From Batkoa obscura (lineage: Eukaryota; Entomophthoromycota; Entomophthoromycetes; Entomophthorales; Batkoaceae), in contig JASVEC010000006.1 in the NCBI GenBank assembly GCA_030770535.1, positions 372,001 to 436,000 of the forward strand: 64,000 nucleotides of DNA, given 5' to 3'. Under the pieces are notes generated by a model. It did no database searches. It saw only the letters and a program-made list of their open reading frames with translations, and had not been told where the DNA came from. The position numbers were made by a program, and so were the translations under genes. Of the stretch, positions 35,632 through 45,696 are shown piece by piece; the first letter of the stretch is position 1; every line of letters starts with the position of its first letter.

Positions 35632-36630
35632 ATGTTTAGCATCAAATCCACTTTATTGAATTTCATCGTTTATGGTAGTCTTATTAGTAATGCCTTAAGT
35701 ACTACCACCATTACTGAAGATGAAAAGCTCCCCGATACCTCCAACGATCCTTACTTGAGAGATTTAATTAATGGCTTAAAAGATATCAAATCTAACTTCT
35801 CTGATATTCCAGTTAGAAGTGGAAGGTCCTCTGTTATAGTCAATTTAAAAGTGAGCGATGAAGCCGAGTCTAAAAGAATTTCCAAATACGCTGGTGCCGC
35901 TTATTGTCTCGATCTAACTTTGAAGCCATGGACTTGTAATCATTGTAAAAAAATTGGTTCTAACATTGTTGTTCGAGATGTTTTTACTGAATTTATTACT
36001 GGTGGTCGTGGATTCATTGCTACTGATGCTACTAAAAAACAAATTATCCTTTCCTTCCGTGGTAGTTCCAATATTCAGAATTGGTTAGGAAATCTTAACT
36101 TAATACTTACCAATTACAATGTAAATAATGGTGGCAGTAATATTCAAGTACATGCTGGATTTAAAGATGGTATCAATGTCCTTTATCCAAAGTTTAGCCC
36201 ACTTCTTAAAAGTTTAATAGCTTCACATCCAGATTATAAGCTTATTATTACTGGTCATTCTTTAGGTGGTGCTCTTGCTACTTTGGCATCTATTGAAATT
36301 CAAAAGAACTTCAATTTATCATGGGATAGAATGCAGTTATTTACTTACGGTGAACCTCGTGTTGGAAACACTGCCTTTGCAGAATGGTTTAATAGACAAA
36401 GTTTAACCTTAACTCGTGTGGTCAACAACAAAGATATTGTTCCTCACGTACCGCCACGTAAATTTGGTTATTCTCAACATCAAAGAGAAATGCATTTAAG
36501 GGATAGTAAAGCTAAAATTTGCTCTATCAATGTATTAGAAGATCCTACTTGTGCTTTATCTACCGAACCTTTCTTATCCATTTTAGATCATCTTACTTAT
36601 TGGGATGGTTTCTTAGGTGGTATTTGTTAA
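35632..36630 (+). CDS. Secreted class-3 triacylglycerol lipase, copy 4
   Basis: 332 aa, intronless, signal peptide about 1-23 (MFSIKSTLLNFIVYGSLISNA). It is closer to lipases 1 and 2 than lipase 3 is: the N-terminal block EDEKLPDTSNDP matches their NDERLPxxTNDP. Triad: GHSLGGA Ser210, NNKDIVPHVPPR Asp268, LDHLTYWDG His320. Oxyanion motif SFRGSSNIQNW. Cys pattern AAYC..WTCNHC and a C-terminal Cys. It lies 22 kb from the others, so it is a separate dispersed member of the family. Expected role: extracellular ester/lipid hydrolysis. Codon use looks a little less AT-rich than in lipases 1 and 2. Confidence 0.95.
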   Translation: MFSIKSTLLNFIVYGSLISNALSTTTITEDEKLPDTSNDPYLRDLINGLKDIKSNFSDIPVRSGRSSVIVNLKVSDEAESKRISKYAGAAYCLDLTLKPWTCNHCKKIGSNIVVRDVFTEFITGGRGFIATDATKKQIILSFRGSSNIQNWLGNLNLILTNYNVNNGGSNIQVHAGFKDGINVLYPKFSPLLKSLIASHPDYKLIITGHSLGGALATLASIEIQKNFNLSWDRMQLFTYGEPRVGNTAFAEWFNRQSLTLTRVVNNKDIVPHVPPRKFGYSQHQREMHLRDSKAKICSINVLEDPTCALSTEPFLSILDHLTYWDGFLGGIC

Positions 36631-37148
36631 AGGCTCCATTGTTCAAATACTAATAAATGTTTTTTTTTTAAAACTACGAGTTTAATTTAATAATGATTTG
36701 TTTTAATTTTTATTATGACGATTATAATATCTTTAATAAGGTTAATTAATATAATAGGATACTAAGGCGACAGAAAATCTACAAAGCTATGGCTCTCAAA
36801 AACAAGTTTTAATTAAATTTATTATAAAACTTGAGAATAAATATTTCAGGTTAACCCTTTAAAATTCTTGCTATAATTATTAAGATTTTTAAGACGTAAA
36901 AGCATCCAACTGTTTTATCTTAATGTTGTAGAGGGATAAGAATGTTAGTGGAGTATAATGAGAAGAGGTATAATGTGGCTTTTTAACTTTGAATTATAAA
37001 CTAATATGGTGATTTATATATTTTTTTAACAATGTAAATAACTTCATACTTTTTCAAATGTTCTTATGTGAATTTTAAAAAGTTATAAAAACTAAATACA
37101 GTTTTACTTGCTCATATTTGCGTTTAGTGGTGAATTTTTTCAACTATA

Positions 37149-37231
37149 CTCGAAATAAAAGTTACTTTTATCCAAATTAAACAAGCAAATCTCCAATAGT
37201 TTAATCAACTTAAGGTAACTTTTATTTTGAG
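37149..37231. repeat. Short inverted repeat
   Basis: CTCGAAATAAAAGTTAC at the left pairs with GTAACTTTTATTTTGAG at the right across about 45 bp; one G-T type mismatch. Confidence 0.6.
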
Positions 37232-37359
37232 CTAAAAAAAAGATGTTTACCATAAAACGAAATATTGACAAGCAAAGCTGTACTACTGGTACAATTTATA
37301 TGTGAATTCTATTACATGCAGCTGTTGTAGATCTTTTATGACTTTGTTAGCAGTAATTT

Positions 37360-37525
37360 TTACAGGTAAACTATTTATATAGCTTATTTTTAAAGCCTAA
37401 TCCTTATATTTTGATCGAAAATGATACTACTTTTTCTTGAAAAGTAGTTAGTCAAGTCGCAAAAGAGCTGCAGCAATTGTAATTCAATGGCTTCATAAAT
37501 TATATAGAAGTCGCCTTTAAATTAT
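37360..37525. repeat. Old dispersed repeat, copy B
   Basis: AAAGCCTAATCCTTATATTT .. GCAAAAGAGCTGCAGCAATT .. GTCGCCTTTAAATTA, collinear with the copies near 24.6 kb and 53.7 kb. Confidence 0.5.
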
Positions 37526-38231
37526 ATCAATAGTAGTTCAATAGATGTACTATAAGCCCAATTCAAACGTGGATTGGGCATCTTTGCTTTTATAGTAATT
37601 GAATTTAATCATGTTAACTATTTCGATTTTAAACTTAGCAAACACGTAGTTGAAAATGCCTGTGATTCAGGTTTTTTAAACAAGTAGTATATGAAATATT
37701 GTGTTTTAAAGTTTTTACGTAAGATTCAATGATATATTTTAAAATTATAACTACTATATAAAAAACAAACAACATGCATTCAGTTTTAACTTTTAATTAA
37801 AAACTTAAGCATATTCGCAATTTGAATCTTTGGTGAGGTTAAAACGGCGAACTTGTTAAGTAATTAAAGTCGGTATTGTCCATTAAAGAACTTTTAAATC
37901 TTTTAAATTTTCATATGTTCTTTAGAGTACGAATGAATAATCTAAAAAAAATTATTCATTTATGCCCAATAATCGCTATTCCAGCATTGATTTAAATTTG
38001 CAAAATTTCTACTCAATAGATTGCTTTCGATATTAGCAACTGATGGTTTTTAAACCCCTTTTCGCTTTTTTATTAATTCATCCAATAAGGTGTTCCATTT
38101 TAGAAGCTTAATTTGACCAAATAAAAAGCGAACATCCATAAAGTTTGATTACGAATTTCAAACCTTCTTCTTTCTTGTTAATTTCCATTTTATTTCCACT
38201 TTCTTATTTCAAAAGCCAACGCTATCTAACC

Positions 38232-38855
38232 ATGAATAAAAAAATCAAAATCATTGAATACTCTATTATTGATAATAAAATTCAAAAAAAGAGAGATGAG
38301 TCAGAGGAATCAAGACGGGCAAAAAGGTTAGAATCGGGGATAATTAAGCTTGAAGAGCGGATGAAAGAAACAATTCGATTATTAAAGAAATTGGAATCAG
38401 TTAGTATAAATAAAGGGCTAAACAAAGATAAAGGATCAACAAACTGTAATAATCCAAACCTAGTTAAATTAAAAAGATATTTGAAATGGGCAGCATCAAA
38501 GCTTAAGTCTATTGATAAAACAAATGAAATTGAGAGTATAAATAATATAATCAAAGAATGTAATACTATCAAACCCGAGTTTCTATTTGAGCGACATTAT
38601 TCAGATACTCAGATATGTATCAGCTTCAATTCTATACCATTCGAAGAAAAATTGGAAAAAGAAGGAAATATGGGAGCTATTTTCAGTCTATCCGAGTACG
38701 ATATGCGGTTTAATACTATTCTTAAGAGTTTGAATGGGTTTAATGATATTTTCAGGTCCTTTATAGATTATTATAACAGTTCTTTAATAAAGTATTTAAC
38801 CTTAAAGTTTATGGTAAAATTTTTACTTTTTTTTAAAGATAGTAGTATTTCTTAG
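38232..38855 (+). CDS. Orphan charged, coiled-coil-like protein
   Basis: 207 aa from ATG 38232; the 29 codons 5' of it contain no ATG. The first 80 residues are rich in Lys/Glu/Arg and look helical (EESRRAKRLESGIIKLEERM). The middle has KLKRYLKWAASKLKSIDK and the end is hydrophobic (YLTLKFMVKFLLFFKD). No signal peptide from this start, no motif recognised and no homologue nearby. It could be a lineage-specific gene, or the 5' part of a larger broken gene, since coding-like text continues downstream. Confidence 0.4.
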   Translation: MNKKIKIIEYSIIDNKIQKKRDESEESRRAKRLESGIIKLEERMKETIRLLKKLESVSINKGLNKDKGSTNCNNPNLVKLKRYLKWAASKLKSIDKTNEIESINNIIKECNTIKPEFLFERHYSDTQICISFNSIPFEEKLEKEGNMGAIFSLSEYDMRFNTILKSLNGFNDIFRSFIDYYNSSLIKYLTLKFMVKFLLFFKDSSIS

Positions 38856-39655
38856 GGTAAATTGTAAATGCTTTGTTATTTTTTATAATGTTTTAAACTA
38901 TTAAATCAACTTTATTTTAGATCAATTTAGATATTGAATATCTGATATTAAATATATAGATTGATCCCCATATGAATTGATTAAGTAATTTTATCGGAAT
39001 GTTGGGAGAAAAAACAGTACTTTAAAATATACGCCTTAAAATTATCTATTTTTATATAAATAAAGTAATAGATAGCTACACTTAATAATTACTGGGATAT
39101 TATTAGCTATAATAATTAAGCGTTAATACATTTGGTTATGTATTTGGCATTATTGCTGGTGTTATTATAGAAATTTTAGATTATATATCAATGCTGAACC
39201 TTAAAGATTGGAAAGCCACAATAAATGGAAAAAATTTCTCTACAGATAAATTGAATATATGTTCCACATGGTTAATTTAATCCTATATAATGATAGATTT
39301 TGCTTCCTGAATTGAGACTTAGTGGCTAAAGCTAACGTCTAAAACCATTGAGAATGCTCCTTTCTTGTACGAATTCTACAATTCAAGATATTACTTCTTT
39401 ACCTCTTCTAAAGTCTCATTCTTCTTAGCTAAACTAAACCTTCAGTAAGAATGCAAAATCAAAAAAAGAATTGACCAATATTAGTAATAGTTAAGAGCAT
39501 TGTATATGTTAAATAATTCAATATAAAATTTATCACTTAATTAGGAATTTTGACTAACTATAGTGTAAAAAGGAACACATTATTTTGTTAACTTTTAAAT
39601 GCTATTGTTGATTGCATTTATTCTTTAATTTTATAAAGTTAATGGACTGTTACTA
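38856..39655. other. Intergenic with a short coding-like patch
   Basis: A coding-like stretch at about 39127-39279 (FGYVFGIIAGVIIEILDYIS .. STWLI, then stop) starts hydrophobic, but it has no start codon or recognisable family. The rest is AT-rich. Confidence 0.4.
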
Positions 39656-40930
39656 AGAGTTGACCTTGGGAGATGTATAATAATTGATGACGAATTACAT
39701 TATTTAGGCGGGTGCACATTTTTACCAAATACAGAAGTCATTACAAAACAGAATTATGAAGTATCTGGACTAAATTTTAAAAAAGGGTTTAAGTTATCCA
39801 GTAATATAGCTCCATGGGAAAGGAAAAACACAAGTAATCCACCAATAAATCAATTACGATCAAGTTTTTATATATAGGAAAGGAGAGTAAACAAGGAATA
39901 TTAATAAGTTTTTGTGACAAGTTTAAGTATTTAGGCTTAAATATCAATTAATTTAATATTGAATTAGACAAATGGTATAATAAAGAAACTGTTGATGAGT
40001 TATACAATGGACTTAATATAGTAAACGTAGTCACAGGCGGCTTCTTTCAAGTTTACTATATATTACAAAATGACGAAGATTTGAATCAATTTTATATATG
40101 GAGAGCTTTCATCCCATTCAAATAAGAATATATCATTACAATTAAACTTATTTAACATCAAAACAAGACAGTTAAAAGTAATATATAAAACAAATAAGAA
40201 AGTTTATTTCGAACAGGTATTTATTTTAAAAAACAAGTTATATTATTATGGATTTCCAACTATAAGAACCAAAACTATTGACTATTATAAAGTGTTATGT
40301 GAACTAGATTTAAAATCGTATACTGTAAAACAATATAATTTTAATCTTAATATTATTGAATATTTTTACCGTAAATTTATAAAAATTAATCAATCAATAT
40401 GGGGGTGTTTTTTTTATTTCAACACTTTTTCTATTTTTTAAGCACTATTTGAGTGCAAAGACTATCAGTAAAATTCTTAAACAAGAAAATATATCCCCAT
40501 ATATTTGTTGGAATGGGACATGAGGAGAAAAAGCCAATAGTAATTTATGAGTTGAAATTTTATCTATTTTGATTTAAAAAAATCAATAAAACAATACCAT
40601 TTAATCACTGGGGATGCTTTACTAGTTATAAAGATTCTATAATCAATTTATTCGGTTTTCAATTTAATGATGATTGCAACCCTATTTCAAAAAGTTCAGA
40701 TTACACATTAATATTAAATACAACAAATTGAGAGATTGGATGGTATGCCTTCATTAATTGAAGAGAAAAAAAAGATTAATATTAATAGCGATATTAAAAA
40801 AGAAAATAATAATAAGGGCAACAAAAAAGTAGATAACAATAAATTGTTAATAGGAGGGATTATAAGTGGAATAAGCAGAGTTATTTTAATAACAGTAGTT
40901 ATAGTATTTTATATTATAAATACAAAATGA
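39656..40930 (+). pseudogene. Decayed kelch-repeat membrane protein, interrupted by an ATATGGGG element
   Basis: Pieces in several frames read like one kelch-type extracellular protein. First comes GRCIIIDDELHYLGGC with a W..RSSFYI block, then VTGGFFQVYYIL, then VFILKNKLYYYGFPTI followed by a DYYKVLCELDLKSYTVKQYN strand set. Next is FVGMGHEEKKPIVIYELK, and last a Ser/Asn/Lys linker and one membrane helix (LLIGGIISGISRVILITVVI). Stops and frame changes occur throughout, and the element at 40397-40502 separates the third and fourth kelch-like blocks. In fungi such proteins are usually wall-facing single-pass surface proteins (family inference). The 64-codon open frame at 40736-40930 is only the surviving 3' end. 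Confidence 0.55.
40397..40502 (-). mobile_element. ATATGGGG MITE-like element, copy 13 (inside the kelch pseudogene)
   Basis: 106 bp with full ends (ATATGGGGGTGT / ATATCCCCATAT). The host coding text resumes directly after it. Confidence 0.82.
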
Positions 40931-42024
40931 AGAAAGAAAAGCCAGTAAGCATGATTATTGAACCTATCCTTATTAAACCAATTAATCCATTAAATATTAA
41001 ATATTAATAATTATTATTATAATACTGAAATATTTAGTCATTTTCATGAAAGTGATGATAGTAGTACTATGTTACCTCTAAAAACATAGGGGGATGTATT
41101 TTTTTGCTTAAGAATTCTACTAACAATGTTTCCACTCAAATAGTACTTAATGGAAAAAGTGATGAAACCAAAAAAAACACCCCAATATGTATTTATTTAC
41201 ATACTACAACTAATGAAAACAATTTTTAATAAAAATTATTATTATTATAGATAAAGCTAATGAATTTTATAATTTTATTTTGTAAAAATCAATTTTCACT
41301 ATAAAAAGTCAACTACAAAAAGTATTTTTATAATAAAGTTATTTATTACAATGATAAAAAATCCCCTATTAATAATTATAATATTTTAAATGTCCAACAA
41401 TATTATCTTTATATCTCTGATTTCTCTTCGTTAATCTTCTTTCCTTGAATACTTAATACTAATAAATTACTACAAGCTTTACTCCTTTATAGAAATAAGA
41501 AAGTAGCTATAGTTTCTTTCCTGTAGCGTTGAGCTAAATTAAATCAATCTTTGTTTTTATATAACCTTGTCGGTGTTCAAATATTCAGTATTATGGATAA
41601 TTTATTAATGTTACTTTGCTTATGTAATCAAAAACTCAGGAATTTATCTATATTCTCTTAATCTCAACATTAAATGACTAACAATTTAGAATAGTAGACC
41701 TTGTTGAATCATTAAACATCTTAACATCAAGGTCACAAGCTATAAACCTTTCCTAAATGACCTAACTATCTTTATTATTTTATGTCAAATAATAAAAGCT
41801 TATATGCAAATGTCATGAAGTTCAAAATAAGCAATGTACAAAACTGTTTTCATTTTACATAATTTTTATAAATACTAAGTTTAGTATTTTATAATTATAT
41901 TTTAATAACTCAACAATAAATACTAAAATGTAATACGATATTTAAAACAAATTATAAAAAAGTTGAAATTAATGATAAATTTATTAAAATACTATAATGA
42001 AAAAAAGATGCTTCTTTAAAAGAT
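40931..42024. other. AT-rich intergenic with one element
   Basis: 3' flank of the kelch pseudogene, the element at 41086-41188, then unstructured AT-rich DNA. Confidence 0.6.
41086..41188 (+). mobile_element. ATATGGGG MITE-like element, copy 14
   Basis: 103 bp, left end slightly altered (ATAGGGGGATGT), right end ACACCCCAATAT; the core reads CACTCAAATAGTACTTAA. Confidence 0.75.
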
Positions 42025-42489
42025 TTAATAATCTTCATCATAATAGTTTCTACTTCTACCATAATCCTCCTTACCATAACCACTATCATAATGGCCATCA
42101 TTGTATTCCTTTTTACTATATTTATTATAATACTTATCGTTATATTCTTCATCTCTATCATATTTTTCCTTTTCCTCATATTTATTTGTTTTATCTTCTT
42201 TTTTATCTTCTTTTTTATCTTCTTTTGTTGGCTTATTTGTTTCTGGTATAAAAGTAAGATTCGGAATAGTAGCTGTATTTTTTATTTCTTTTTCTGGGCT
42301 TGAAGGTTTAGTAATAGGATCAAAGGACTGTGGTTTACCATCTAATAAACTTGTAATATCAAGAGCATCAATAGGAATATTAGATTTGTTATCTTCAGGC
42401 AACACGTTGGTATTTAATACTTTTTTTGGACCTAAGACAGCACAGGATACTAAGGAAATAACACTTAATGCAATGAGACTGGTTTTCAT
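42025..42489 (-). CDS. Small secreted protein with KEDK repeats and Tyr/Asp-rich tail
   Basis: 154 aa. Signal peptide MKTSLIALSVISLVSCA, then a Pro/Asn/Thr region, then repeats of KEDK (about 90-105), then a tail rich in Tyr, Asp, Lys and Gly ending GRSRNYYDEDY. No Cys in the mature part and no known domain. The tail resembles those of the secreted proteins at 43380-43976 and 47547-48803. A TATAAAA (42551-42545, minus) lies 56 nt before the ATG. Likely extracellular or wall-associated; function unknown. Confidence 0.75.
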   Translation of the reverse strand: MKTSLIALSVISLVSCAVLGPKKVLNTNVLPEDNKSNIPIDALDITSLLDGKPQSFDPITKPSSPEKEIKNTATIPNLTFIPETNKPTKEDKKEDKKEDKTNKYEEKEKYDRDEEYNDKYYNKYSKKEYNDGHYDSGYGKEDYGRSRNYYDEDY

Positions 42490-42544
42490 GGTTACTTGAA
42501 ATAAAATAAAATAAAATAAAACTTATTCTTTTTATGTAATATCC

Positions 42545-42551
42545 TTTTATA
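42545..42551 (-). promoter_or_regulatory. TATA box of the KEDK-repeat secreted protein
   Basis: TATAAAA on the minus strand, 56 nt before the ATG, after an (ATAAA)n leader. Confidence 0.5.
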
Positions 42552-43270
42552 CTCTATTACCAAGCTTCAGTTAAGTGCTATTATACTATTAATGGCGATC
42601 TATTTATACTTTATAGTCATCAAAAGCTTTTAGTTTATTTAATTAAATGAAAATTTATAATTGTTTATTGAGTAAATTTAAGCTCAAAAGTAACTGTTTT
42701 GTTGTTTAGCTATTTTGTTAATACTTCCGGTTTAATTTAAACCAATCTGTTTTGTTGATTGTAAATGCTACTGTTAGCTTCATTATTGAAATTATTCGAG
42801 TTTCCGTTAGATTAAATATTTTTTACATACAGTTATTTAAATTTAAATGTGATCTGGTTATCTTATATTTGATAATAGAATTTAAGCACTAGGCATCAAA
42901 TTAGCGCACAACTACATATCACTAGTTATAAAAATCATCACTATTTATCACGCATTTGAACTTAAACAGGCATATTTATTATTATCGAATTTATGTCTTA
43001 TTTTATATATATGAACCTTGTTTATAAAATAATATTCAAAAAAATATCATTTTAAACTGCTTTTGTCAGTATGTAATATTGATTTAAAAGAATAAGAATG
43101 TTATTACTACTACTTTTATTCAAGTAAATATGCTTGAAGCATAACAGTCAATACTTACATAAAGTTTTTTAATCAAATCTTTAAAACTAAATTACAATTC
43201 AGTCATTTTTTAAACTAATAAACAAGATAATGTTATGTTAAATATTATGTTACCACATTTACACTATTAT
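42552..43270. other. AT-rich intergenic
   Basis: No gene or repeat recognised. Confidence 0.6.
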
Positions 43271-43345
43271 AAAATGATTATATTTAAAATGATTATATTT
43301 AAAATGATTATATTTAAAATGATTATATTTAAAATGATTATATTT
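43271..43345. repeat. Tandem repeat, five perfect 15-bp units
   Basis: AAAATGATTATATTT repeated five times without spacers, just 3' of the secreted-protein gene, so probably within its 3' UTR. Confidence 0.95.
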
Positions 43346-43379
43346 ATTTCTAAATGAACAAAAGATGCTACTTAAAACT

Positions 43380-43976
43380 CTAATACTCTTCATAAGATCC
43401 ATAGTTATCATATTTACGATGACCATAGGAGTCCCCACCACGTTTGTAACCATCATAATCCCCTTTACCATGGTACTTACGATTACCATATTTATCACCA
43501 TGGTGCTTACGACCACCATAAGAATCATAATCATCATTATAATGTTTACGACGACTATAATAACCTTCATCATCATCACCATCATAATGTTTACGACGGC
43601 CATTGTATTTATCTTCACCATCATAACGTTTCTTAGATTTTTCGTGCTTATCTTTAGGCTTAGGTTCCGAAGTTTGAGGTGGTGTTGGAATAACAAGCAT
43701 TTTACCTTGAGGAGCAGCAGCAGGTTGTGCTTGTGGTTCACTAGCTAGTTCTGAGATCTTATCAGCTTCAGGTTGAGCTTCAGTTTCAGGAGCTGGGGAA
43801 GTTTCAGCTTTTGGTTGAGCTTCAGCTGCTTTTTCAACAATTGGTTCTGGGATCTTATCAGTTTCAGCATCAGCGTCAGGTAATAAATTACCAAGTAATG
43901 GAAGTTGCTTTAATGGGCTAGTAGCCTTAGCAGTGATTACAGTAGCGAATAAAATAGCAATAAGAGTGGATTTCAT
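43380..43976 (-). CDS. Small secreted protein, Ala/Pro/Glu body and Tyr/His/Gly/Lys tail
   Basis: 198 aa. Signal peptide MKSTLIAILFATVITA, then an acidic Ala/Pro/Glu/Gln region (20-90), a short LVIPTPP stretch, then a basic-aromatic repeat region with units such as RRKHYDGDDDEGYYS, GGRKHHGDKYG and NRKYHGKGDYDGY. The end is YDNYGSYEEY. No cysteines. It shares signal length, layout and terminal Tyr-Glu/Asp ending with the neighbour at 42025-42489, so the two are probably diverged tandem paralogues. The His/Tyr/Asp-rich repeats might bind metal or wall polysaccharide (inference only). Confidence 0.75.
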   Translation of the reverse strand: MKSTLIAILFATVITAKATSPLKQLPLLGNLLPDADAETDKIPEPIVEKAAEAQPKAETSPAPETEAQPEADKISELASEPQAQPAAAPQGKMLVIPTPPQTSEPKPKDKHEKSKKRYDGEDKYNGRRKHYDGDDDEGYYSRRKHYNDDYDSYGGRKHHGDKYGNRKYHGKGDYDGYKRGGDSYGHRKYDNYGSYEEY

Positions 43977-45051
43977 CTTATGTTTAGATTAATGTAGTTA
44001 TGTTATTATATGATATTAAATAGATGTTTAGTATTTATTGTCAAGTACTTTTCAAATGTTTTTATACCCTTTTTTTAGAGCATTTCGTTAGTTTTTTTTA
44101 TAAATTTCTCTGTTACCGCTGATCTTAAATTTTCGATATAATTTATACTATCATCTTTAAACTAACTGATGATTAACAACCAACTCCGAAATAGTAATCT
44201 AAACAGAATTTGTCTGGAATTACTTTATTATTTAAACATTGAATTTTTATTTAACGTTAAAAATTAATATAACTTAAATTTAGTATCATTTGTTTTATTG
44301 ATCTAATATCCTCTAACGTATTTAACGGTATATGTTAATTAAATTACTTTAGGAAATAAATAAATTTTTATTTTAATTTGACTACAATAGATACATAAAA
44401 CAAGTAATTAAAGTAAATACCGTTATTATTGTCAACTGCTTTATAGTTTATCAAATCCCATAAAAAATAAGTCGTTTTATTCAAAAATAGTATACTGCTT
44501 TAACAGCAGTTTGTTGAATTTTTGAGAAGTAGAATTAAATAATAGATACTGGTTGGGTATAACTTTAAGTTTAACTAAGATTTAGAAGAAATTGTGATAA
44601 CTCCTCTAGTCAAACAAGTTTTCAAAACCAATTAATTACTTTATTAATAATAACGATCAATACTAATTCTTTGATTTTGACCCTAGTTCGAATGTTAGCG
44701 TAATGTATTTAGACTGTATTTTATCTATTAAAAGGATTTACAGTTATAAAATCAATGTATATATTTATAATCAGAATCTTAATATTAGATCTATAGTGAA
44801 ATAAAAAGTATAGTTGATAGCGTCAATTTATTTCTACTCTATTATTTCAACTGCTTATAAAATATAGAATCTTACTATGTCTTTTTGCTATTAATTTAGA
44901 TAATAAACTGTTTAATTTTAAAGCTAAAAACTAAAAAAAGTTTTTTTATAATTGAATTCTAATAATATAAGTAAGAAAAGAATATTCTCATACTAAGAGG
45001 ATATAATTAGGAATTTGAAATATTCATAATCTATCAGGATAACATATTTAT
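43977..45051. other. AT-rich intergenic
   Basis: Promoter of the previous gene (TATAAAA at 44066-44060, minus strand) and 3' flank of the b561 gene. Nothing else identified. Confidence 0.6.
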
Positions 45052-45696
45052 TTAAACAATCAATTTTCTCCTATCAATAGTACTATAATATGCGACTAAA
45101 TTACCGAATAAAGAGGGATAGATGACCCAAGAAAGGGCAAGATTATGTAGAGAGAATCCCAATTCTAAACCAAAAAAGATATTGATTGTAAAGAGGCCAA
45201 GGATAGCATAACCTACTGTACGATGAATTCTAAAAATTTTAGTCAATGGTACCGAGAAATTAGGTATTAATTTATAATGATAAAGAGCACCAACTAAACC
45301 AGCGGATAAAAATAAGATTAATATAGTTAAACCTAAGATGGCATGTGGGGATTGAAAATGTGCTTCTCCCCAACTTGATTTTTCAGTATAAATAACAATA
45401 AATGAAGTGATAAAACTTAATCCAGCTAACGTTTGAAATACTTGATGTAAACGCTTGGATTTCAAACTGGATTGAACTTTAAGTACTAATATAGCTTGAC
45501 TCGTAAAATAAAAACATAATATCATTAATGTAGGGTGTAAGTTAAAGGTACTATATCCATCTTTCCATATTAAATATTGAATAGAAGCTAATAAGATAGC
45601 TAAATTGATTTGAATAAAATAATAGGCTTTAGTTAACTTTGAACTATTTTGAGTAGTTTGTGTATTTAATAAGTTGCTTTCTTCATTAACACTCAT
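45052..45696 (-). CDS. Cytochrome b561-family transmembrane electron carrier
   Basis: 214 aa, intronless, six predicted helices. The four family histidines are present: His54 (FNLHPTLM), His84 (KRLHQVFQ), His118 (QSPHAILG) and His158 (FRIHRTVGY). In the family the first pairs with the third and the second with the fourth to hold two b hemes on opposite sides of the membrane. The reaction is electron transfer across a membrane, classically from ascorbate to monodehydroascorbate or ferric iron. The donor here is unknown. No DOMON or other fused domain. A degenerate paralogue lies at 49410-49955. TATATAAAA-like text (45759-45751, minus) lies 55 nt upstream. Confidence 0.88.
   Translation of the reverse strand: MSVNEESNLLNTQTTQNSSKLTKAYYFIQINLAILLASIQYLIWKDGYSTFNLHPTLMILCFYFTSQAILVLKVQSSLKSKRLHQVFQTLAGLSFITSFIVIYTEKSSWGEAHFQSPHAILGLTILILFLSAGLVGALYHYKLIPNFSVPLTKIFRIHRTVGYAILGLFTINIFFGLELGFSLHNLALSWVIYPSLFGNLVAYYSTIDRRKLIV

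Larger units (their letters stand above)
36631..38231. other. AT-rich intergenic with a hairpin and an old repeat
   Basis: Includes the inverted repeat at 37149-37231 and copy B of the old dispersed repeat at about 37360-37525. No gene seen. Confidence 0.6.

Noticed and set aside
40736-40930. Independent small single-helix membrane protein
   Set aside because: It continues the kelch-type pseudogene as its linker and membrane helix; upstream kelch blocks run into it.
43271-43345. Possible CRISPR-like array
   Set aside because: Five 15-bp units directly abut with no spacers, in a eukaryotic 3' flank; an ordinary tandem repeat.
43365-43748. 127-codon plus-strand open frame rich in Ile/Thr/Phe
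   Set aside because: Antisense shadow of the Tyr/His/Lys-rich secreted protein at 43380-43976, which has a signal peptide and TATA box.
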